From: Pictodentalium vernedei
Taxonomy: Eukaryota; Mollusca; Scaphopoda; Dentaliida; Dentaliidae
NCBI GenBank assembly: GCA_031216915.1
Contig: CM062297.1
Coordinates: forward strand, 183,466,083-183,530,082
Length of the DNA: 64,000 nt
Direction: 5' to 3'
The stretch's first letter is position 1. Every line of letters starts with the position of its first letter. The position numbers and the translations under genes were made by a program. The notes under the pieces were generated by a model. It was not told the origin of the DNA, searched no databases, and was given only the letters and a program-made list of their open reading frames with translations. Shown here in pieces: positions 56,859-64,000 of this stretch.

Positions 56859-56949
56859 GTGATATCAGTATGAGATCACCACAGTTGGATGTAGGTTACT
56901 TCAATCCCAGCCAGAAAGTTATTCCATCACTTGGATTTACTCCTGCAAG
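56859..56949 (+). CDS. Internal exon G of the same gene
   Basis: This 91-bp exon follows acceptor ttttcttttatttttag and ends at donor gtatgt. It completes Gly from exon F, gives 29 codons and leaves AG. The peptide begins DISMRSPQLDVGYFNPSQKV and ends with IPSLGFTPA, so it is rich in Pro and aromatic residues, unlike the helical exons A to D. The AG joins the first G of exon H to make Arg. The intron before it holds TTAA MITE remnants; the one after it holds a SINE, hairpins and a HINE-like element. Confidence 0.75.
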
Positions 56950-57111
56950 GTATGTAGTTCATTGTAGTGTAGACATAAATGTTGAGGTTCTTACGCAGCC
57001 TTGGGAATAAACAAGTCAGATGAGTTATGCATCATGCCTGTAGGTTTCTTAACATATGCGTTTCTAAAACAATAACATTGATTTCTGAAGTCGAGACTTA
57101 GCATATTGATT

Positions 57112-57457
57112 ATTTATTTATTAGGGTTTTAATGACACCTTAACAGCCAGGGTCATATTGTGTCAGTGACAGTTTTATGGGTGGAGGAAGCCAGAGTACC
57201 TGGAGAGAACCACTGAGCAGTGGTGAACATCTGTCAGACTCCCCAACATACTAATTCTACAGGGTTATCATTGGTTGAAGACACGTGCACCATCAATGTG
57301 TAGTACATCTTAGTACACAGTGCCACCATTCCCCTGCATAGGCAATATGGATGAAGTGCCTTGCCCAAGGACACAACGCAGTTACCCTTGGCAGGGATTG
57401 AACCATGTACATTTCGGTTTGAAGTTCAGTGCTGTAACCATAGAGCCACCGCACTCC
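57112..57457 (-). mobile_element. SINE S10: tRNA-like head type b, tail type a
   Basis: On the minus strand: gtgcggtggctctatggtta, aaatgtacatggttcaatcc, then tgtgtccttgggcaaggc, the shared body and tail ggctgttaaggtgtcattaa. The head matches S4, not S6 or S7. No clear target duplication. Confidence 0.8.
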
Positions 57458-57644
57458 ATGTATCCTTAATTAATAAGGTATCTAAATTTTATGCAGCTTT
57501 TTTTGTCTGTGACCACCAGCTGAATAACCCTTAAGTCCCCATACAGTCACAAGCAGCCTCTTTTAAATTGCTCTGAAAACGTTGTCCCAAGCATATTCTT
57601 CCTTGAGAATTCTACTGGTAGGATGTATTTATCCTGACAGTGTT

Positions 57645-57712
57645 TTTACCATCATTGTTGGCTGTCTGTATAGGCAGCCAACAATAATGTAGAAACACTG
57701 TTAAGCCTTCTG
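57645..57712. repeat. Hairpin, arms ~27 bp
   Basis: cagtgtttttaccatcattg then ttggctg pairs with cagccaacaataatgtagaa then acactg. The core resembles that of the MITE at 23537 (ggcagccaa). Confidence 0.7.
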
Positions 57713-57729
57713 AAACTGTGTACATGTAT

Positions 57730-57985
57730 ATAGTACAGTTGCCGTGGACTGATCGAAATACACGCATGGACAGTGATGTCCATGCATGAATTTACCAGGT
57801 AATAAAAATCATCATCAGCAAAATTTTAATTAATGAAGCACCGGGTTGTACCCGGTGCTTCATTAATTAAATTTTTGATGATTATTCCTATAATTAGAGT
57901 TTGGAATCTAATATTATTGCGTCCGTGGAAATATTGCCCACCCATGAAAAGTGATCAGTCCACGGCTGCCGTACTGTATAAGGTA
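57730..57985 (-). repeat. Dispersed foldback repeat, inverted copy of 13255-13530
   Basis: The hairpin aattttaattaatgaagcac / gtgcttcattaattaaattt is centred on cgggttgtacccg at 57845. The flanks tggactgatcgaaa and acggctgccgtactgta match the other copy in inverse order. Confidence 0.75.
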
Positions 57986-58638
57986 GCTGTTAACCTAGAA
58001 TTAATCTGAGGTCTTAAGGATTAACTTAAATTGTCTATGTCGAATTTCATGTCCAAGCAGCCTTATCATGGCATCTGGATAGCAATGTCTGCCTGACAAA
58101 CACCTCGCTATTACACATGTGGCACCTACGGTAATACAAGCTTGTGTTTTTTGTATACGACATTCAATCAAAGTAGCACACTTTGTATTTCATTTATGTC
58201 TCTTAGTTCGGCTGGCTTGAACTGATATAAATTACATACTGACGAAATGATTACTGAGTTGTTAATTGCCCAACAGCCATATCTGGTCAGTACTATTTAA
58301 AAAATCACTATTCAAAAATCATTTATCTTTTCTATTTGCACTTTCAAAACATAGCATATGACACCTCATTGGAATGTGCTCTTTGATCACATTCAAATAA
58401 AGGGTCATAAGTAGGACTGTCATGATTATTAGATTAGCCGACTAACCATCGTCTGTTGTGGTAGTCGACAGCTTTTATTTTTAGTTGATCATTCATCTTT
58501 AAAGTGGTACAAGTCGAGTTTAAATTACCCTGTATAATGTGAATGAGCAGAATATTAATCTTTGAAATGTTTAACTCCAAGCACTCTGGTAGAATTTCAA
58601 ATTTTTCGTCATTGACTACATAATGCCCATGCAGCATA

Positions 58639-58706
58639 AAAAATTTAACAAATTATATCTTGTTTGACAGAGCTCAATGAGCTCTGTCAAACAGGATATA
58701 ATTTTT
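58639..58706. repeat. Hairpin abutting a HINE-like element
   Basis: aaattatatcttgtttgaca then gagctc pairs with gagctctgtcaaacaggata then taattt. The HINE-like element begins at its right edge. Confidence 0.78.
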
Positions 58707-60567
58707 TAGCTCAACTTTGGCAAAGCCAAATTTGAGCTTATGCCATGGCCCGTCGTCCGTCTGTCCGTCCGTCCGTCCGTCCATCCGTCCGTCCGTCTGT
58801 CCGTACGTCAACAATTGGCTATGGCTCGGGCTAGAGGTCGTATTTATGAACCGATCTTTATGAAACTTCTTGTGTACCTTTGTTATGACCCTGGAACGGG
58901 AACGAGTGTTTTTAGGTGCGGTCCAAAATTCAAGATGGCTGCCAGCGGCCATTTTGTACCGACGATGCAAAAATCAGTTTTTTGTACAGAACTTCTGTAT
59001 GAAAGTTCTGATTTGAATAAAGTTTTGTATAAATGTTTAGTACCATGGGATACATCACATATAATACGGGTTTTTTTCTTGTGCGTAAATTATGCAAATT
59101 AGACTGACTTTGATGTCTTTTGGTGTTACTTTCAGCACTGTAAGTGCAAATTCCAATACGGCTCGGGCTAGAGGCCGTATTTATGAACCGATCTTTACAA
59201 AACTCCTTGGGTACCTTTGTTATCACCGTGGGACGAGAACGAGTGTTTTGGGGTCCGGTCCGAAATTCAAGATGGCCGATGGCAGCCATTTTGTACGAAA
59301 TTTGGTGCAATCAGATTTTTGCACAGAACTTCCATATGAAAGCGCTGATTTGAATAATTTTTTGTGTGAATGTTTATTACCATGGGATACATCACATATA
59401 ATACGGGTTTTTTTCTCGTGCAGAAATTATGCAAATTAGATGAACTTTGATTTTTTCAGTGCTACTTACACACAGTAAGTACACATGTCAATACGGCTTG
59501 GGCTAGAGTCTGTATTTATGAACCGATCTTCACGAAACGTCTTGGGTACCTTTGTTATCACCTTGGGACGAGAACGAGTGTTTCTGGGTGCGGTCCTAAA
59601 TTCAAGATGGCTGCCAGTGGCCATTTTGTACCGAAATTAGGTCTAATCAGTTTTTTGTACACAACTTCTATACGGCTCAGGCTAGAGGCCATATTTATGA
59701 ACCGATCTTTACGAAACTTCTTGGGTACCTTTGTTATCACCGTGGGATGAGAACGAGTGTTTTTGGGTGTGGTCCGAAATTCAAGATGGCCACCAGCAGC
59801 CATTTTGTACCAAAATTATTGCAATCAGTCTTTTGTACCGAACTTCTGTATGAAAGTTCTGATTTGAATAAATTTTTGTATGAATGTTTAGTAACATGGA
59901 ATACATCACATATAGTACAGGTTTTTTTCTCGTGCAGAAATTATGCAAATTAGATGAACTTTGATTTATTCAGTGCTACTTATACACTGTAAGTGCACAT
60001 GTCAATACGGCTCGGGCTAGAGGCTGTATTTATGAACCGATCTTCACAAAACTTCTTGGGTACCTTTGTTATCACCTTGGGACGAGAATGAGTGTTTCTG
60101 GGTGCGGTCCAAAATTCAAGATGGCTGCCAGTGGCCATTTTGTACCGAAATTAGGTCCAATCAGTTTTTTGTCACAACTTCTACACAGCTCATATTTGTG
60201 AACTGATCTTCATGAAACTTCTTGGGTACCTTTGTTTTCACCTTGGGACAGGAATGAGTGTGTTTTGGGGTGCCTTTGTTATCACTGTGCTATGAGAACA
60301 AATATTTTGGGGTTCAGTCAGACCCACTCTGGGACTCAAAGATTTTTTCTAGTTTAGCATCTGACTGTTACCCACCTTTACAATACTTTACCTATACATT
60401 TGTTACAGGCAACGGTCAGTATTTATGTACAGACCGTTACAATACTTTATATGTACCTTTGTTATCAGGTCATTACCTAGATGTTTGTCATTGCTGTGTC
60501 ACATACTATACATGTAAATGTCTTTGTCTTGACAAGTTGAGCTACAGTGTCATTGACACTTTCATTT
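58703..60567 (+). mobile_element. HINE-like element (family alpha), unit type 3, longest copy
   Basis: 5' end TTTTTTAGCTCAACTTTGG, self-complementary with ccaaatttgagctt, then a 50-bp run of GTCC repeats (58752-58806). At least five units (tacggctcgggctagaggcc, cgatctttacgaaacttctt, aaattcaagatggccaccag) start near 58823, 59157, 59491, 59669 and 60004, the fourth shortened. The 3' end is gacaagttgagctacagtgt then cattgacactttcattt. Confidence 0.75.
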
Positions 60568-60794
60568 AATTCACAGTTGCATTGGGGGAAAAATTTGTTG
60601 CTGTAAACTTTGGTATTTTGACATCAGTGTGCAGAGGGTTAAACCATAGTTGCTTTTAATATCCCAGGGCCTTTCTTTTCCACACGATTGTGCAACAGAG
60701 TAATTTTATAAACACTGAGCCTTGCCATTTGATCAAGTATTAATCAGTTTGTTTCCACATCTGTGTGTGGTAACTGTGATTTCACATATGTTGT

Positions 60795-60972
60795 GAAAAT
60801 CTTTTTCGAAAAAAATTCAACAAAACAATATCATGTGACCACTGAAGGAAGCTTGTTCCAGATGGAGGGTGAAGTTCACTTGATATGGTTTTGTTGAAAT
60901 TTGTTTAAAAATGTGAAAAAACAATAATTAAAATAATAAATTTTTATATCCTCTACATTGCAAAAAGGGTTA
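60795..60972. repeat. Partial CCCTTTACC-family MITE
   Basis: Core aattcaacaaaacaatatca / tgatatggttttgttgaaat and a right end caaaaagggttaac are present; the left end is missing. Confidence 0.5.
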
Positions 60973-62130
60973 ACTTATTTCAGGCAACCCATTGTTAGTG
61001 CAAAATATGAGTTGAGATCCCAGAATTTAACAGTTTATTCTTTTGAGTACCTTTCTTTAGCTGTGTCATTATAAACATTTGGAATGGGCTTAGGGAGTGT
61101 TGAGAGATTTATCATCATTATGAAAAAGAACACATTTCTAGAAGAGGTAATAGATGAAAACTGCAGAGCGATTATACAGGATTTTTGGGCCTGGGATTCC
61201 CTGAACGGCCCCATTCTCCTCACCCTAAATTCCTCTAACCACCCATTCTTCAGGTGATATGAACTGCTGATAGAAGAAAAATTACCCTGACATTGGGGAA
61301 AACGTGAAATGAAACTATGACTATCCTGCTACCAACAAAGTGCATATGATGGTATGTATCGCGGGCTATGCCAGATGGGATCCGGGCGCATTGTAAAATT
61401 ATACACCACTGTTGGTCAAAAATTGGATCAGAGGCTCTCTGAGTTGGGAATGACCATGCACACCTCGCTCGACAGTGTTTGAGAGCGTCAGCAAACTTCA
61501 AGGCAATAAGTAACTGAGGTCACAACATTGTGCTTTCTGTTCCATGCCATTGCTCCTGAGTAAACTGTTGGGACATAAACGAGTTCTAGAGGCAAGACAT
61601 AATTTCCAGAATGACTCACAAGGATGGGATTATCAACGAACATTGCGACCCGATGGGTTTAATTATGATTTTGGCCTATTGGTGGCAACTCTATTTTTCT
61701 GAATCCCCATGGTTTCGTTCAGACTCAACTTTTGTTGTGATCAATATTGGGCAAAAAAGATTAGGTAAATTTTATGTAGAATTTAGTGGCGAGTGAGTTA
61801 TTTAATACACGGCAAACTTAATTTTATATCGGCAAACTAATTTGATAGGAAAAATAGCATTTACGTGGCACAACACCTTGCTCGACAAATTTTCGTCAAA
61901 TCACTGGCCCAACATTTTTATCCTAGCGGAAACCCTGGATTATACAAATACATTTTCTTACTATTTGTCTCTAATTTTGTAATTTGGTCAAATGAAAAAT
62001 CAGTTACCCTATTTCTAATGAGGCATGATAAGCGAATGTAATAGTCTATTAGTCCAGGCCTGAGTAAGGGCTGGGACAAACGCATATTTTCTGTAAAAAT
62101 ATAATATTCAACCATTTTTTTCTATTATAG
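60973..62130. other. Intron before exon H, no feature recognised
   Basis: No repeats seen elsewhere in the window, no hairpin of note and no extra exon. This is one of the few long stretches of apparently unique intron. Confidence 0.45.
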
Positions 62131-62244
62131 GAGCGATGTATACAGGCCATGGAAAAGCAACTGGAAACATCCTGAGTTTGAAAAACTTGAGATACCCCTT
62201 CCTATCCCTCATCCTGCAAATATAGCTGTTTCCATCTATAACAG
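62131..62244 (+). CDS. Internal exon H of the same gene, last one seen
   Basis: This 114-bp exon follows acceptor accatttttttctattatag and ends at donor gtagga. One G completes Arg from exon G, then 37 codons, then AG left over, so the gene continues beyond the window. The peptide begins SDVYRPWKSNWKHPEFEKLE and continues IPLPIPHPANIAVSIYN. The two Trp residues spaced in a WKSNWKHP pattern and the Pro-rich PLPIPHP stretch are its most distinctive features and the best query for identifying the gene. I do not assign it to a family. Confidence 0.8.
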
Positions 62245-62315
62245 GTAGGAAAGACTTCAAACTAATTTCTTCAAATTTCCTATTACCTACACACATTGAT
62301 ATTATATTTTATACC

Positions 62316-62968
62316 ATAGTTACCTATTCTACAATATATGAAAAGCCTGTGACATAAATTTTAGCTTTACACACCAACCGTGGTGAACACGCCAGCAATG
62401 GGATTTCAGTAGTTAAAATTTACACATGCAGTGGAACTACATCCAAGTTGACCTTTAGTGACGTCAACCTGAATGTAACTTGTCTAAATTTATCGCACGA
62501 CACCTCACGAAGAGTGAAATGAAAGTGTCAATTATTTATTACGTTTTTAAATGTGTTTACCCCATCAAAACTTAACAAACATGCATTGTCTCATGTTAAT
62601 AAAGCATCCAAGACTCGAAATGGTATGTTATTATGCTATTAAAATGAAAAAGGCCCTGTTTCATTTTCCATTTCGTTTTGGCGATAAAATTGACAGCGGA
62701 AGTACCACCCACTGATGCTTGTGTAAACAAAAACAGATTTGCACGTATGTACGTCTGGTGCTCAGTAAAATCGAGAAAAAATAATAGCGCCTCTTAATAA
62801 TCTGATGATCATGGTATAAATAAAATATACCCAAAGTAGCTTGGTGTACCAAATGTTCACCACTCGTGGTGAAGTCGTGTTAACTGCGTGCCAATTGCTC
62901 GCGGTTTCCACCACTTCACCACTGGTGGTGAACATTTGGTACACCAAGCTACTATGGGTATATTCTAT
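62316..62968. mobile_element. Inserted element with foldback right half (copy 2)
   Basis: It matches 52192-52872 from gttacctattctac to ctatgggtatattcta. The right part is the hairpin gcttggtgtaccaaatgttc / gaacatttggtacaccaagc (62838-62952). Confidence 0.7.
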
Positions 62969-63074
62969 ATGCTCACACCTGCTAAGAATCGCTCCTACCC
63001 ATCTATATATTTGTACAGAAAAGGCTTCATATGCTTCTGTGAATACATTTCTCAATACAGCATGAATTCAGCAC

Positions 63075-63445
63075 GAAAAGGATAGAACAAGAAGTAGAGC
63101 CTTGAATTCTATCCTTCCATGATGACATGAGTGCTGTATTGATGGACACATTCGCACATCGTGGCATTCTGTGTTTATTACATGCCTCTGTGACATAGAA
63201 TCCATTAATTTAAATTTGGTCTTATTTGTAGAATTTGATAGTTCTGAAGTCTGCTTGAAATAAAAACAAAAACAAAACTCAGGTGTGATTGGCCGATTGC
63301 GAAAAGTGCAGAGTTTAATTCTTTTGCTGGATCCATGACATCAGGTGGAAAAGTAATCTGTCAGCTGAAATCTGTATTGAACATGTGTTCCATATGAATT
63401 TGTAAACATGGAACTGGAGAAAAAGTAATAGACATGTAATAAACA
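63075..63445 (-). repeat. Dispersed repeat, uninterrupted relative of 23255-24260 and 21480-21640
   Basis: 63075-63310 is the reverse complement of 23255-23333 plus 24098-24260, without the SINE. 63325-63445 is the reverse complement of 21480-21640. It serves as the empty site for SINE S5. Confidence 0.65.
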
Positions 63446-64000
63446 TTTTTATACCCCAAATTCGAAGGGATGGGCTCGATATTCAGGCTTGGAAATAACT
63501 CATGAACGTTTATTTTGGTAACGTGGAGGTTACTTTAATTGCAAAATACACGACCAAACTACAGGTTAGACAAAATATTACAACATAAATTCCTAACCCA
63601 AAATGTTTTGCATGTCAGACTTGAAACTCAGTCGGGTCTAACTCTACTCATATGTTGTGCAATGCAACCACATATCTATAGAATGGCATGCCATTTACAA
63701 CTAATCAAATTTCTGCCAAAATAAATGGCCACTACTACCATGCGATTTTGCTGTAGCGAGATCGTGTGTTAGTTATTGCTATTTATTTTGGTGAAAAGTC
63801 TGTTATGGCATAAAGAGCTTGGCTGATGTAGTAGAACAGAGAAGGTGTCAAACCATCCCAAAACCTTATTCCTATAGGTTACCACTGTGTTATATTGTGT
63901 AACCTGCTAATGGGTTATGCTGTAAGATCTTTATTTCCAGGTATTATTTTGTCACCCTGTATGCCTAAATGTATATATGTCTGAATTCTTATGTGTGCCA
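63446..64000. other. No gene recognised
   Basis: A single hAT-like end (ttcaggcttggaaataac, 63482) with no partner. Otherwise AT-rich intron. Confidence 0.4.

Noticed and set aside
24517..62244. Assignment of the gene to a known ciliary or coiled-coil family
   Set aside because: Comparison from memory with several ciliary proteins gave no consistent alignment; naming it would be a guess.

Overview
This is a window of eukaryotic (animal) nuclear DNA: AT-rich, intron-dominated, with short spliced exons and dense transposable elements. The repeats point to an invertebrate, most likely marine: SINEs carrying the V-SINE-type central domain (a known molluscan family, RUDI, has this domain), elements that look like Helentron-associated HINEs with GTCCGTCC tracts and internal tandem arrays (best known from bivalves), and a DIRS retrotransposon. 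A mollusc fits best; a hemichordate or cephalochordate cannot be excluded. There is no operon, plasmid, phage or CRISPR structure.

One host gene is supported, on the + strand. Eight internal exons with good splice sites lie at about 24.5, 40.9, 41.9, 46.6, 51.6, 54.8, 56.9 and 62.1 kb, and a ninth candidate is at 49.4 kb. Reading phase is preserved across every junction except the one into the 51.6 kb exon. Neither the first nor the last exon is inside the window, and I do not recognise the protein family. It has a charged, helix-prone N-terminal part and a Pro/Trp/aromatic-rich C-terminal part. The introns are built largely of mobile elements; about 94% of the intron between the second and third exons is one nested insertion.

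Layout. 0.36-3.6 kb: two HINE-like elements joined head to tail. 4-18.9 kb: TTAA-flanked MITEs, SINEs, an hAT MITE with a perfect 8-bp TSD, a MULE-like MITE with a 9-bp TSD, and smaller HINE-like families. 18.9-20.3 kb: HINE-like element. 20.3-24.3 kb: SINE, hAT MITE, giant hairpin and a three-level nested insertion. 24.5-33.4 kb: first exon followed by hAT MITE, HINE-like element, foldback element with nested MITEs. 33.4-38.5 kb: a roughly 5 kb DIRS retrotransposon with inverted terminal repeats and an internal complementary region, coding part decayed. 38.5-62.3 kb: remaining exons interleaved with SINEs, HINE-like elements, foldbacks and MITEs. 62.3-64 kb: repeat copies shared with 52 kb and 21-24 kb.

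The most unusual observations are: (1) one SINE family whose members carry a 5S rRNA head or either of two tRNA-like heads, and either of two tails, on a common body; (2) six HINE-like elements with common 3' ends (5' end seen in three) but three unrelated internal tandem arrays; (3) an exon whose splice acceptor lies against the 3' end of one of these elements, where the reading phase also fails to match; (4) filled and empty paralogous sites inside the window that define exact transposon boundaries; (5) more than a dozen long hairpins. All calls are from reading the sequence; no searches were run.
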